Of a stretch of DNA of 64,000 bases, positions 16,709 to 25,370 are shown piece after piece (position 1 is the first letter of the stretch; the number at the start of each line of letters is the position of its first letter). Position numbers and translations under genes: made by a program. The DNA is taken from the NCBI RefSeq assembly GCF_031851795.1, contig NZ_CP134696.1:7440001-7504000 (forward strand). Reading direction: 5' to 3'. The DNA is from Pontibacter sp. G13. GTDB lineage: Bacteria; Bacteroidota; Bacteroidia; J057. Below the pieces are notes generated by a model. It had not been told where the DNA came from. It ran no database searches and saw nothing but the letters and a program-made list of their open reading frames with translations.

Positions 16709-16920
16709 ATGGCGTATCTCGGCGTGCTTGGGAGGTATTCCCTCTCTGGGAGTCCTGTCGCCGAGTCGGACCCTTCTGGGCTCGCTGGTCGCTCGGTCGG
16801 CGGAAATGGGGTAAGGCCTGGGAATTTTTTCTGACCTGAAGATTTTCCGTCTAAAAAGTGACTATTTCCTCCCCCGACTGAACCCGCCAGACTCCTTACG
16901 CCCCACATGCCAGCCGCACA
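16709..16920 (+). repeat. GC-rich dispersed repeat, copy 1
   Basis: This stretch starts GGCGTATCTCGGCGTGCTTGG and ends CTTACGCC...CCAGCCGCAC, with internal GTCGGACCC and CTGG-type blocks. The same ends recur at 30050, 36739 and 39504, and inverted at 58148. It lies in the 430-base gap between the AraC and SDR genes and does not encode a protein. This copy is the most diverged and contains a longer middle part than copy 3. Confidence 0.65.
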
Positions 16921-17070
16921 TAGCCAATCATTTCTCCCAAATCCGGAAATCGTGTGTACCTCTCCGGAAATCCTGTGCTTTTGAGGGTTATGGACAAACT
17001 ACCTTTGTTTCAGATCAGTTGAGAGACTCAAGTTCCCCTTACTGATCATCGTATCATCAAACACAGATTC

Positions 17071-17886
17071 ATGAGCAAGACCATTCTTATCACAGGAGCC
17101 AGCACCGGCATTGGCCGTGCAACCGCCATCAAATTTCAGGCAGAAGGCTGGAATGTCGTGGCCACCATGCGTTCCCCGGAAAAGGAAACCGAACTCAATC
17201 AATTGGACAATGTCCTCGTGACCCGTCTCGATGTATTGGATCTCGATTCCATCAACGCAGCTGTTCAGGCCTCCTTGGATCGTTTCGGCAAGATCGACGT
17301 CCTCCTCAACAATGCAGGATATGGAGCTTATGGTCCATTGGAAGCATTCCCACGAGAGAACATCGTCCGTCAGTTCAATACCAATGTCATCGGCCTGCTG
17401 GACGTGACACGCGCTGTATTGCCGCATTTCCGGGCCGCCAAATCCGGCATGGTCATGAATGTCTCCTCCATCGGCGGAAAAATGACCTTCCCCCTGGGTT
17501 CCCTGTATCACGGAACCAAGTTCGCAGTGGAGGGAATCTCTGAAGCTTTGTCCTTCGAATTGGAGCCGATGGGCTGCCAAGTGAAGATCATCGAGCCCGG
17601 AGCAATCGCGACCGATTTCGGTGGCCGTAGCTTCGATCTCCAAAATGATGAAAGCATGGCTGAGTATCAGGGAATTGTAGGAGCCCTTTTCAAGGCATTT
17701 GAGAGCCTAGGCGCGCAAACTTCCCCAGCTAGCCTAGTTGCCGATGTCATCTATGGTGCCGCCACGGATGGCAGCACTCAACTCCGCTACACGGCGGGTC
17801 CTGATGCAGAGGTCTTTATGGCCAATCGCAAGCAGTTGGATGACGCTACCTTCATCGGAGGCGTGAAGCAACAACTCGGTTTGTAA
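17071..17886 (+). CDS. Short-chain dehydrogenase/reductase
   Basis: 271-residue classical SDR. The cofactor loop 'TGASTGIG' is at residues about 8-15, 'NNAGYG' near residue 89, the catalytic Ser in 'NVSSIGG' and the catalytic 'YHGTK' near residue 150. It catalyses NAD(P)-dependent oxidation or reduction of an unknown alcohol or carbonyl in the cytoplasm. It follows an AraC-type regulator gene and ends before a terminator at 17923. Confidence 0.9.
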   Translation: MSKTILITGASTGIGRATAIKFQAEGWNVVATMRSPEKETELNQLDNVLVTRLDVLDLDSINAAVQASLDRFGKIDVLLNNAGYGAYGPLEAFPRENIVRQFNTNVIGLLDVTRAVLPHFRAAKSGMVMNVSSIGGKMTFPLGSLYHGTKFAVEGISEALSFELEPMGCQVKIIEPGAIATDFGGRSFDLQNDESMAEYQGIVGALFKAFESLGAQTSPASLVADVIYGAATDGSTQLRYTAGPDAEVFMANRKQLDDATFIGGVKQQLGL

Positions 17887-17922
17887 GTAGATTAGATTTT
17901 AGTTATCGCACGTAAGATCAGG

Positions 17923-17950
17923 AAGGAGCTACAAGTTGTGGCTCCTTTTT
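17923..17950 (+). terminator. Terminator after the SDR gene
   Basis: AGGAGCTAC and GTGGCTCCT form a stem with a short loop, followed by TTTTT, about 37 bases after the stop. Confidence 0.7.
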
Positions 17951-17981
17951 GGATTGGGGAGATGATCCATCATGGGCCGAT

Positions 17982-18953
17982 TTAGGGCTCGACCTTCATC
18001 TGCCAAGAAATGGTCGTAACTGCACCAATGGCAGTTGCTTTGTTCCCATTTAGGCTAGCGAAAGATTGGAAACTTCCTCTGGCGAGTTGGATGTTCAATA
18101 CCATCCCCGAAGAAAATTGAGCTAAGTCGCTTTCAGTCAGGGTATAACTGCCCACATCTGGGAGTACCTTGACATACGCCTTGCGCGCTGGATATGTCTG
18201 GATGATTTGCTGGCCAAGGGAGGCGAGGTCTCTGTCCGAATACCAATGTGTAGTCATAGGACCTGCCTTGTAGGACATGGTCAAAATCACCTCTTCGTTA
18301 TTGGGACTGGGATTCCACCGGATTTGGGTTCCCGCTGTGAGATGCTCGGAATGTGGCAAGGGATATCTCCCTTTAAAGCAATCTGGAACATCTAGTTGAT
18401 GTTGGACCTCGGCTATTCCATCCGCTCCGGTAACTTCGAAGGAAACAGATTGTCCGTAAAGATTTCTCAATGTCCCTCCAATCGCATATTCCATCGGAAC
18501 CTCAAAACCTCCGCCAGGATAACAAGCCAGTTCATATTGCCCAATTTTCGCAGAATAATCACAGGTTCCTTCCTGAATGGTGGTCCAAGCATCAAAATTA
18601 CCCACTGTCTCGAGAGAATAGGCTGGAGGAGATGCTGGGGTAGCACTTGTTCCTAAAACGCTATTGTGCTGAAGTACCATCGTGATTTCATAGGAACCCT
18701 TCTGGAATTCCCAATAGTCAGTTAATAATTTATTGTTGATGGAAGATGGATCGATCCATAGAGCTTGGTCTGATGAAATATCCTCAGACATCGATTGTTG
18801 AACTTTTTGACCGCAGCCAAGTAGAGTTCCGAAAATCAATAGACCTCCTAGACAAAAGCTTTTCGAAGCTTGAATGCGAGTGGTGAAAGAGGTGTTTGTA
18901 GCTATCTGAAGATGAGGGAGGTATGCGTAAAGTGGAGAAATCGATGCTTTCAT
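17982..18953 (-). CDS. Lipoprotein of unknown function
   Basis: 323 residues as written. A hydrophobic segment ending 'GTLLGCGQKVQQS' (residues about 34-47) is a lipoprotein signal with Cys near residue 47. The 30 residues before it are unusually long for a signal peptide, so a non-ATG start closer to 'SKSFCLGGLL' is possible; no internal ATG exists there. The mature part is polar and beta-rich without a recognised domain. It stands alone between two opposite-facing units. Confidence 0.6.
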   Translation of the reverse strand: MKASISPLYAYLPHLQIATNTSFTTRIQASKSFCLGGLLIFGTLLGCGQKVQQSMSEDISSDQALWIDPSSINNKLLTDYWEFQKGSYEITMVLQHNSVLGTSATPASPPAYSLETVGNFDAWTTIQEGTCDYSAKIGQYELACYPGGGFEVPMEYAIGGTLRNLYGQSVSFEVTGADGIAEVQHQLDVPDCFKGRYPLPHSEHLTAGTQIRWNPSPNNEEVILTMSYKAGPMTTHWYSDRDLASLGQQIIQTYPARKAYVKVLPDVGSYTLTESDLAQFSSGMVLNIQLARGSFQSFASLNGNKATAIGAVTTISWQMKVEP

Positions 18954-19091
18954 ATTGATTGGTAAAATTTGCCTGTTTTCGTATGATACGAATGTAGTTA
19001 CTATATGTCAATACGGATTAATTTTATCCCCCCAACAGAATTTGTTTTCTTGCTGAATTTGATGGATCTACTAGATAGTTGGCCATTCAAG

Positions 19092-19127
19092 CAAAAAAAG
19101 GATAGCCAGACCCAAGTCCAGCTATCC
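19092..19127 (-). terminator. Terminator after the nitroreductase gene
   Basis: GGATAGC (19100-19106) pairs with GCTATCC (19121-19127); on the minus strand the stem is followed by a run of seven T. It lies 27 bases after the nitroreductase stop. Confidence 0.7.
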
Positions 19128-19153
19128 CAATATGTAGTTTCACCTATTTCGCG

Positions 19154-19783
19154 CTATCGCACGACAAACAGCTCTTCGGCAGGTTTGCGTACTTTGGGGG
19201 CGTTTTGTGTGGCATCCTCCTCAGAGCGATATCCAACAGGAACTACGGATACAGCCGACAAGCCTTGCTCGTTCAGTCCCAGGATTTCGTTGTATTGGTC
19301 TACTTCGAATCCCTCCATTGGACAAGCATCCACTTTGAGCTCCCCGGCAGCAGCCAGTAAGTTGCCCAGTGCGATATAGGCCTGGCGAGAGTTCCAATCC
19401 TGAATATCTGCCTGCTCGCGCTGGCCGATTTTGTCCTTCATGAAATCGCCATATCCCTTCAGATCTTCCACAGAGATTCCCATGGAATTGGCTTTGAGGG
19501 TCAAATATGCATCAATGTCCGCTGGAGTGACATGGGTTTGAGCGGCGAATACGAAGAGGTGAGATGCCTCGACGATCTGCGGCTGATTCCATGAAGCTGG
19601 AAGAAGCTTGGCTTTCAGATCAGCATCTTCCACTACGATGACCTTGTACGGCTGTAGCCCGAAAGAGGAAGCTGAAAGGCGGATGGCCTCTTGCATGGTG
19701 GCCAAATCTGCTTCGGACACCTTTTTTGTATTGTCAAATCTTTTGGTGGCGTAGCGCCAGTTCAAGTGATCGATCAGTCCCAT
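19154..19783 (-). CDS. Nitroreductase-family NAD(P)H-dependent oxidoreductase
   Basis: 209-residue FMN flavoprotein of the NfsB type. Typical elements are the N-terminal 'RYATKRFDNTKKVSE' (FMN-phosphate binding), 'AIRLSASSFGLQPYKVIVV' and the C-terminal 'GYRSEEDATQNAPKVRKP'. It reduces quinones, nitro compounds or related electrophiles with NAD(P)H. It lies downstream of a Crp/Fnr gene on the same strand, 171 bases away, with an inverted repeat (19848-19893) in between that could be a control site. Confidence 0.88.
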   Translation of the reverse strand: MGLIDHLNWRYATKRFDNTKKVSEADLATMQEAIRLSASSFGLQPYKVIVVEDADLKAKLLPASWNQPQIVEASHLFVFAAQTHVTPADIDAYLTLKANSMGISVEDLKGYGDFMKDKIGQREQADIQDWNSRQAYIALGNLLAAAGELKVDACPMEGFEVDQYNEILGLNEQGLSAVSVVPVGYRSEEDATQNAPKVRKPAEELFVVR

Positions 19784-19847
19784 AATGTTTTGATCATGGC
19801 CCGAAGGCCGTGTGTTTGTTGATGATAAAGCGGTTTAGGGCTTCCAC

Positions 19848-19893
19848 TTGAACTCAACCGATCACGCTATGCGCTATCACCGATTGAGCTCAA
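19848..19893. promoter_or_regulatory. Inverted repeat upstream of the nitroreductase gene
   Basis: TTGAACTCAACCGAT (19848-19862) and ACCGATTGAGCTCAA (19879-19893) are complementary at 12 of 15 positions. There is no T-run after it on the minus strand, so a protein-binding site is more likely than a terminator. It lies 65 bases before the nitroreductase start. Confidence 0.35.
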
Positions 19894-19954
19894 CGGCTGC
19901 AATTCTCTCACTTTAGGGCGAGGAAAAAATTGAACTAGTTCAATAAATACGGAT

Positions 19955-20575
19955 TCAGGACTGGGAGGCAATCTGTTTGCGGATTTTGGAAAGGAATTCG
20001 TGGGAAATTCCCAAGTAGGAGGCCATCTGGATATTGGTGACCATGTTGGCGATACCCGGATAGGTCTGGATGAAATGCTGGTATCGCTCCTTGGCAGAGA
20101 GGGTGTGTTCGCGGATCATGCGCTGCTGCATGGCGACTAGGGCCTTTTGGGTCATCATGCGGAACAGCCGTTCGACTTTGGGGCAATGATCGTAGAGGGA
20201 TTCCTTGTCCTGCTTGCTGATCATGAGGACTTCACTATCCGCCAAGGCTTGAATGGACAGAAATGCGGGGGTCTGATTGGTGAAGCTGTCAATATCATTG
20301 GTCCACCAGTCGCGTACCGCAAAGCTCAACACCTGCTCATTGCCAGAGGCATCTAGGGTGAAGTGGCGGAAACAGCCAGATATCACAAATCCCTCGAATT
20401 GGCAAATCTCTCCCTGTTGCAAGAGAAAGCCCTTTTTGGGCACGTGGTGAAGCTTGAACTTGGAGGCATAGTAGCCAAACTCCGGATCGGAAATATCGAG
20501 GTATTTGCGGCTGTTTTTCCGCAATAGTTGTAAGCCTTCCGCCAACCGCAACTGATCTGGTGAGATACTGTCCAT
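19955..20575 (-). CDS. Crp/Fnr-family transcriptional regulator
   Basis: 206 residues from ATG 20575 (MDSISPDQ); an in-frame ATG at 20617 would add 14 residues. The beta-roll sensor domain ('GFLLQQGEICQFEGFVISG') is followed by a C-terminal winged helix with 'NIQMASYLGISHEFLSKIRK' as recognition helix. The RxS motif of cAMP-binding members is absent. It is divergent from the DoxX-like gene at 20765 and upstream of the nitroreductase gene, which are the likely targets. Confidence 0.86.
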   Translation of the reverse strand: MDSISPDQLRLAEGLQLLRKNSRKYLDISDPEFGYYASKFKLHHVPKKGFLLQQGEICQFEGFVISGCFRHFTLDASGNEQVLSFAVRDWWTNDIDSFTNQTPAFLSIQALADSEVLMISKQDKESLYDHCPKVERLFRMMTQKALVAMQQRMIREHTLSAKERYQHFIQTYPGIANMVTNIQMASYLGISHEFLSKIRKQIASQS

Positions 20576-20764
20576 ACGCCTTTCTGCAAGCTCATTTACC
20601 ACTAGCAAATTTCTCAATCTATCGGGAGTTTCGCAAAAGATTGCCTTTTGTCATCGGATACTTCACAAATACGCCATATTGTTAAATCTTCAAAATCTGG
20701 GCATCTATTTTGAAATTTGTTTAGATTAGATTGTCAGATAATTCCAAAACTACTACTATTTTCT

Positions 20765-21235
20765 ATGAAATCGCTGGCAAATACTCCGCCTTCCAGCCTC
20801 GCTAAATGGCTGGGAACCATTCGCCTTCACCTCAAAAAGAACCACTTTTTGGCCATTTCCATCGGGTTGGTCTACCTTTGGTTCGGAGGCCTCAAGTTCA
20901 TTCCCCACCTTAGCCCTGCCGAGGATTTGGCTCGACGTACGACTGACGTATTGACGCTTGGACTGATCCCTTCCGATGTTTCCTATTTCCTATTGGCACT
21001 TTGGGAGACGCTCATCGGTGCCTGCCTTTTGTTGAATATCTATCGCCGCCCTGCCACGTTATTGGCACTCATCCACATGGTGTGTACGTTTGCGCCGCTT
21101 ATCATTTTTCCCGAACAATCCTTTCTGGAAGCCCCACTCTGCCTGACCCTCAAGGGCCAGTACATCATGAAGAATCTCATCATCATCGCTGCATTGATAC
21201 ACGTCTACCGATTGCCGATGAAAAAAACGATCTGA
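20765..21235 (+). CDS. DoxX-like integral membrane protein
   Basis: 156 residues from ATG 20765. Four hydrophobic helices; the first carries 'GLVYLWFGGLKFIPHLSPAE', matching the 'F-W-G-x-K-F' signature of DoxX/DUF417-type membrane proteins. The start is chosen over an upstream in-frame ATG at 20717 because it gives a short polar N-terminus. Family members are linked to redox or stress tolerance at the inner membrane. The gene is divergent from a Crp/Fnr regulator. Confidence 0.72.
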   Translation: MKSLANTPPSSLAKWLGTIRLHLKKNHFLAISIGLVYLWFGGLKFIPHLSPAEDLARRTTDVLTLGLIPSDVSYFLLALWETLIGACLLLNIYRRPATLLALIHMVCTFAPLIIFPEQSFLEAPLCLTLKGQYIMKNLIIIAALIHVYRLPMKKTI

Positions 21236-21283
21236 TGATGCTTTTCCGTGAATAGGATAGCTATCTTCATGGAAAGACCGCAC

Positions 21284-21760
21284 ATGGAAACTTATCAAGT
21301 AAACCTCGCTACCCTTCGAAACGCCCGGGAAATGGCCCTCGAATTTACCCGTTCATATCTGAATACTGAGGTGGATGGCTGGGGATGCGAGATCGATCTG
21401 CGGACTTCGTTGGAGGAAGATCTACATCTGGATCGTGAATTGGAGATGGAGATCTTCTTGAATGAATTTTTGGATCGCTACTTTATACCGGTGGAGGAAC
21501 AGGTATCCAGCCTGGAGGATCGTGTATTTCCCATCATCCGACTGATGATCGGAATACCGCTGTTCCCCTTGATGGTAGGTTGGATCGTGTGCCGGATGAT
21601 TTGGGAAAATTTCAAAGGGCCTAGGCAAAAGCCCCTTTCCACCCGAGCCAAAATTCGTCGGAATCATCACCAAATCACTGTGGGAGACCTTGCCGCTTCT
21701 TTGGTCGCCGATCGTTGGGTGAAACGGGAAGCAGTGAAGATTGAATTGGCCAGAAGGTAG
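21284..21760 (+). CDS. DUF1493-like protein with a C-terminal hydrophobic segment
   Basis: 158 residues from ATG 21284 (ATG 21269 is an alternative). The segment 'DLRTSLEEDLHLDRELEMEIFLNEFLDRYFI' (residues about 36-66), with an acidic helix after 'TSLEEDL', resembles the DUF1493 acyl-carrier-like domain. It is followed by one hydrophobic segment ('LFPLMVGWIVCRMIWENF'). Function unknown. It is 48 bases after the DoxX-like gene and 53 before the glycosylase gene, so it may be part of one transcript. Confidence 0.5.
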   Translation: METYQVNLATLRNAREMALEFTRSYLNTEVDGWGCEIDLRTSLEEDLHLDRELEMEIFLNEFLDRYFIPVEEQVSSLEDRVFPIIRLMIGIPLFPLMVGWIVCRMIWENFKGPRQKPLSTRAKIRRNHHQITVGDLAASLVADRWVKREAVKIELARR

Positions 21761-21812
21761 GAGCTATGTATCTTTTAGGAGGAATCGGATCATCCACCGC
21801 CAAGTTTTCCCC

Positions 21813-22415
21813 ATGCAGGAACAGATCCGTCAACATCTCATGGACCACGATGAGCACCTTGCGCCCATCGTCGAACAGCTCCCATTTCCCCAAATCATAT
21901 CCACCGGCTCGGTTTTTCACGACTTGATGAGTTGTGTGATCGAGCAGCAGATTCATTATCGGAGTACCAAACGAACCTTCGAGCGACTGCTGGAACGAGC
22001 CAATTTGACGTTGCTCACCCCTGATTCCATTCCCCAATTCGAGGAACGGGCATTAGGTACCATCAAACTCTCGGGCCGAAAAATCGAGACGATGGAGCGT
22101 GTGATCGACTTCTTTTCCCATCCGGAGCCCGATTGGACGGGTATGACAGATGAAGCAGTTCGGGAAACGCTAGGGGGGATCAAGGGAATCGGACCTTGGA
22201 CCGTGGACATGATCTTGCTCTACACCCTACAGCGCCCAAACGTATTCCCCGTGGGCGATTTCCATCTCAAAAAGCTCATGACTGCCCTCTACGAAATCGA
22301 TCCTTCCAGACCGCTTGCCAAGGAAATGAAGCAGATTGCCGAATTATGGCGTCCTTATCAATCATTTGGGGTGTTGTATGTGTTGGAATGGAAAAAGCAG
22401 CAATCCAAACGATGA
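21813..22415 (+). CDS. DNA-3-methyladenine glycosylase (AlkA-like, HhH-GPD)
   Basis: 200-residue base-excision repair glycosylase. The helix-hairpin-helix 'LGGIKGIGPWTVDMILLYTL' is followed 15 residues later by the catalytic Asp in 'FPVGDFHLKK', the HhH-GPD signature of the AlkA/3-methyladenine DNA glycosylase II group. It lacks the N-terminal domain of E. coli AlkA, as do many short bacterial members. The start is the ATG at 21813 (MQEQIRQHL). Its stop codon overlaps the start of the DUF763 gene (ATGA at 22412-22415), so the two are translationally coupled. Confidence 0.88.
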   Translation: MQEQIRQHLMDHDEHLAPIVEQLPFPQIISTGSVFHDLMSCVIEQQIHYRSTKRTFERLLERANLTLLTPDSIPQFEERALGTIKLSGRKIETMERVIDFFSHPEPDWTGMTDEAVRETLGGIKGIGPWTVDMILLYTLQRPNVFPVGDFHLKKLMTALYEIDPSRPLAKEMKQIAELWRPYQSFGVLYVLEWKKQQSKR

Positions 22416-23623
22416 AACAACGAGGTTCGGCAGATTTGGCCCTGATGGGTGGAAGTGTCCCCACATGGTTATTCGAGCGAATGACCCGCTTGAGCTTGGC
22501 CATGGTGGAGGCGATCTTGGCGGAATACGGACATCGAGCATTATTGGCCCGAATGGCTGATCCTTTTTGGTTCCAAAGCTTCGGTGCAGTCATCGGTATG
22601 GATTGGAACTCCTCTGGCGTGACCACCACGGTGATGCGGGCACTTCGGAATTCCATCAATCCCCATGGCAATGAATTGGGACTGTACATCTGCGGAGGTA
22701 AAGGCAAGGCCTCGATGCAAACTCCTGTAGAACTCAAACGAGTAGGGGACTTTACAGGATTGGATGGAGAGGCATTGGCGAGAACCAGCAAACTGGTGGC
22801 CAAGGTCGACAATACCGCCGTCCAAGACGGGCATCAACTCTATTTGCATAGTTTCCTGATCAGTACAGCAGGGGATTGGACGGTGGTTCAGCAAGGCATG
22901 AATCCCTCGGACCAACGCGCACGGCGCTATCATTGGCATTCCGAGGATATCCAGTCATTTGTGGAGGAACCGCATTCTGCCGTGTGTGGAGAAAACCAGG
23001 GAGACATTCTCAATCTGACTGCTTCTGCGGCATCGTCCACCAGAGACGGTATTTTGGATGTGGCAGGAGAATCTCCCGATCTGATGATGAAGGAGATTCG
23101 CAAGCTCGCCGTTCCGGGCAAAAAGGGAATTAGTTCGAGAGACGTGGATCTCAAGCGGATTCATTCGGTGCTTCAACTCGCACAGGACATTCCAACCGGT
23201 CAATTTGAGGATTTGCTGCTCTTGAAAGGACTGGGACCAAGGACCCTGCAGTCGCTTACGTTGGTGAGTGAGGTCATTCACGGTACGCCAGCCCGTTTTT
23301 CCGATCCTGCGAGATTTGCCTTTGCCCACGGGAGCAAAGGAGGCAACCCCTTTCCAGTTCCGACCAAAGCCTATGACGAGACGATCCAGACGCTTCGTAA
23401 AGCTGTTGATCTCGCCAAAATGGGGCAAGGAGATCGTCAGACCGCCATCAAGAAATTATCCAGCATGGCAAAATCCTTCGAGCGGCGTCAAAATGCCGAT
23501 ACCGATGTGGAGGAGTTACTTGCCAAGGAACGGAGAGATGCCTGGAAGCATGGAGGGCGAACGATGAGAGGATTTTCCAAACCACCCGGTACGGAAGAAG
23601 GCGGCCAATTGCGCCTGTTTTGA
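22412..23623 (+). CDS. DUF763 protein with a helix-hairpin-helix motif
   Basis: 403 residues. 'QRGSADLALMGGSVPTWL', 'KVDNTAVQDGHQLYLHSF', 'WTVVQQGM' and 'ARRYHW' are hallmarks of DUF763 (COG1415), a family found in archaea and bacteria with no established function. Around residue 270, 'LLLLKGLGPRTLQSLTLVSE' reads as a DNA-binding helix-hairpin-helix. The start at 22412 is set by the ATGA overlap with the glycosylase stop; an in-frame ATG at 22388 would overlap more. Coupling to a base-excision glycosylase makes a role in DNA repair or processing plausible; that is inference. Confidence 0.82.
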   Translation: MKQRGSADLALMGGSVPTWLFERMTRLSLAMVEAILAEYGHRALLARMADPFWFQSFGAVIGMDWNSSGVTTTVMRALRNSINPHGNELGLYICGGKGKASMQTPVELKRVGDFTGLDGEALARTSKLVAKVDNTAVQDGHQLYLHSFLISTAGDWTVVQQGMNPSDQRARRYHWHSEDIQSFVEEPHSAVCGENQGDILNLTASAASSTRDGILDVAGESPDLMMKEIRKLAVPGKKGISSRDVDLKRIHSVLQLAQDIPTGQFEDLLLLKGLGPRTLQSLTLVSEVIHGTPARFSDPARFAFAHGSKGGNPFPVPTKAYDETIQTLRKAVDLAKMGQGDRQTAIKKLSSMAKSFERRQNADTDVEELLAKERRDAWKHGGRTMRGFSKPPGTEEGGQLRLF

Positions 23624-23648
23624 AAGGGGCATTTGACCGCATCGACTG

Positions 23649-24500
23649 TTATCCGATTCTCACCGAGGTCATGCTGATGGACCCGCCAACGTACGCATCG
23701 TTGAATATTTGAATGTCGTCTTGTTTGCCGACCAATCCCAACGTGTAAAGCAATGGGAAATAATGGTCAGGTGTGGGAATGGCCAGATTCGCCTCCTTGC
23801 CTAGTTTCTGGAAATCCACGAGCGCCTGATGATTGCCGGAGTGTATATGGCGTTTGAAGGTTTCATTGATCTCGATGGCCCAATCGTATCCAAATTCCAC
23901 TTGCTGGCCGTCGGGACCCTTTTCCATAGCTTTCCTGAAATCTATCATCCGGAGATTATGGACAAGATTCCCACTACCGATGATCAAAACTCCCTTTTTA
24001 CGAAGCTCGGAAAGCGCTTGGCCCAATTCGTAGTGATGCTGGGCGTCGCGATGGTAGTCGATACTCAATTGAAGCACGGGGATATCGGCATTGGGAAACA
24101 TCTGTCGAGTGATGCTCCATGTGCTGTGATCCAACCCCCACTCGTGGTCCAGTCCTACAGTGAGGGGGTGAAGTTTCTGCTGGATTTCCCGAGCCAAGGC
24201 CGGATCACCCGGGGCAGGGTAGGACACTTCAAACAATTCCTGTGGAAATCCGCCAAAGTCGTGAATCGTGGGAGGGGCCGTCATGGCCGTCACATGCGTC
24301 CCCCGAGTCAGCCAATGGGCAGATACCACCAAGATTGCCTGCGGTTTGGGAATCTCCTGGCCGAGTTGGTGCCAAGTATCGGTGAAGATATTGTCCTCGA
24401 TGGCATTCATGGGGCTCCCATGTCCGATAAACAACACCGGCATAAGTCGATCTTGCCCTGGGAGTTGATCCGCTAATTTCTTGAGTTCCTGGGCACGCAT
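23649..24500 (-). CDS. ygiD: 4,5-DOPA dioxygenase extradiol-like protein
   Basis: 283 residues. 'MPVLFIGHGSPMNAIEDN', 'AILVVSAHWLTRGTHVT', 'IHDFGGFPQELF' and 'LDHGTWS'-like 'GLDHSTWSITRQMFP' carry the His and Glu ligands of the class III extradiol dioxygenase fold and match YgiD, a zinc-containing DOPA-type ring-cleavage enzyme. The N-terminal 'MRAQELKKLADQL' extension before 'MPVLFIGHGS' is normal for the family, so ATG 24500 is kept. It is monocistronic and convergent with the DUF763 gene with a 25-base gap. Confidence 0.88.
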   Translation of the reverse strand: MRAQELKKLADQLPGQDRLMPVLFIGHGSPMNAIEDNIFTDTWHQLGQEIPKPQAILVVSAHWLTRGTHVTAMTAPPTIHDFGGFPQELFEVSYPAPGDPALAREIQQKLHPLTVGLDHEWGLDHSTWSITRQMFPNADIPVLQLSIDYHRDAQHHYELGQALSELRKKGVLIIGSGNLVHNLRMIDFRKAMEKGPDGQQVEFGYDWAIEINETFKRHIHSGNHQALVDFQKLGKEANLAIPTPDHYFPLLYTLGLVGKQDDIQIFNDAYVGGSISMTSVRIG

Positions 24501-24707
24501 AATGGGCGTTTCACTTAATAGCTTTCAGATTCCAAAGTTACGAAAAGTAACTAATGGCGAGAAACGGGTCGAATGCCACAAGGTTACAGGACCGAAGAAG
24601 GATGAAAATGTGCAAGAAAGGAATGTTCTACGCGGATAAGCTGGCCAAATTCAGAACGGAAAAAAGTGAAGACCATTTCAGCTCTAGCCCAAAATTGCTT
24701 CAACCAT

Positions 24708-25226
24708 CTATTGATCATCGGACTGGTAAGCCCCTGAGGAATAGGTCAATTCATAGCTGTGGGAGTAGATCTCAAACACCACCCCAAATGGATCTTCGAC
24801 ATAGACCATGCGGTAGGGCTTTTCCCCCGGATAATACGCTCGGATCGGCATTCGCTGTTTTCCGCCATGTGCCACGATTTTGGCAGTTAGTCCCTCGAGA
24901 TCCGGGTCCTGCACACAGAAGTGAAACAACCCCGAGCGAAATGGATCGAAGTCTGGACGATTCTGCGATTTACCCGGAAAGGAAAACAACTCGATCCCCA
25001 CGCCATCGCTGGTGGACATGTGGGCTATGTGAAAGGTCTCCCAGCCGATTCCAAAAACATCGATACACATTTGGCCGATCGCGGTTTCTGTTTCCTCGAT
25101 TACGGTGGCAGGCTCCATGATGGTGTACCAGCCCATGACCTCTTGGTAGAATTTGACCGCCTCATATATGTCTGGAACTGTGATGCCGATGTGGGAGAAT
25201 CGACGGGGATAGGTGAGTTTTTCCAT
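24708..25226 (-). CDS. VOC-family protein (glyoxalase/bleomycin-resistance type)
   Basis: 172 residues from ATG 25226 (MEKLTYPRRFSHIGITV); the open frame to 25283 adds only a non-conserved leader. The first beta-alpha-beta module has 'HIGITVPDIYEAVKFYQEVMGW' and the second 'LFHFCVQDPDLEGLTAKI', with metal-ligand candidates His and Glu in 'HIGIT', 'GIELFSF', 'FHFCV' and 'GVVFEIYSHS'. It is a dioxygenase- or lyase-like VOC enzyme of unknown substrate, monocistronic. Confidence 0.83.
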   Translation of the reverse strand: MEKLTYPRRFSHIGITVPDIYEAVKFYQEVMGWYTIMEPATVIEETETAIGQMCIDVFGIGWETFHIAHMSTSDGVGIELFSFPGKSQNRPDFDPFRSGLFHFCVQDPDLEGLTAKIVAHGGKQRMPIRAYYPGEKPYRMVYVEDPFGVVFEIYSHSYELTYSSGAYQSDDQ

Positions 25227-25316
25227 GCTAATCGGGATTGTTAATGGGAAAGGGATATTCACCATCAACTTCCAGAATCCCAATTCATGAATGCATTCAA
25301 GATAACGTATGCAAAA

Positions 25317-25357
25317 ATCGTGGAAGCAAGCAATGGCTCTGCTCCCACGGTTTTTTG
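25317..25357. terminator. Bidirectional terminator
   Basis: CGTGGAAGCA (25319-25328) pairs with TGCTCCCACG (25340-25349), one mismatch, flanked by AAAAA on the left and TTTTTT on the right. It lies 14 bases past the stop of the minus-strand NmrA-like gene. Confidence 0.7.
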
Positions 25358-25370
25358 AAAGGATGAATGT

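Noticed and set aside
24554-25120. 188-codon plus-strand frame
   Set aside because: It is the complement of the VOC gene with Arg/Pro-rich shadow composition.
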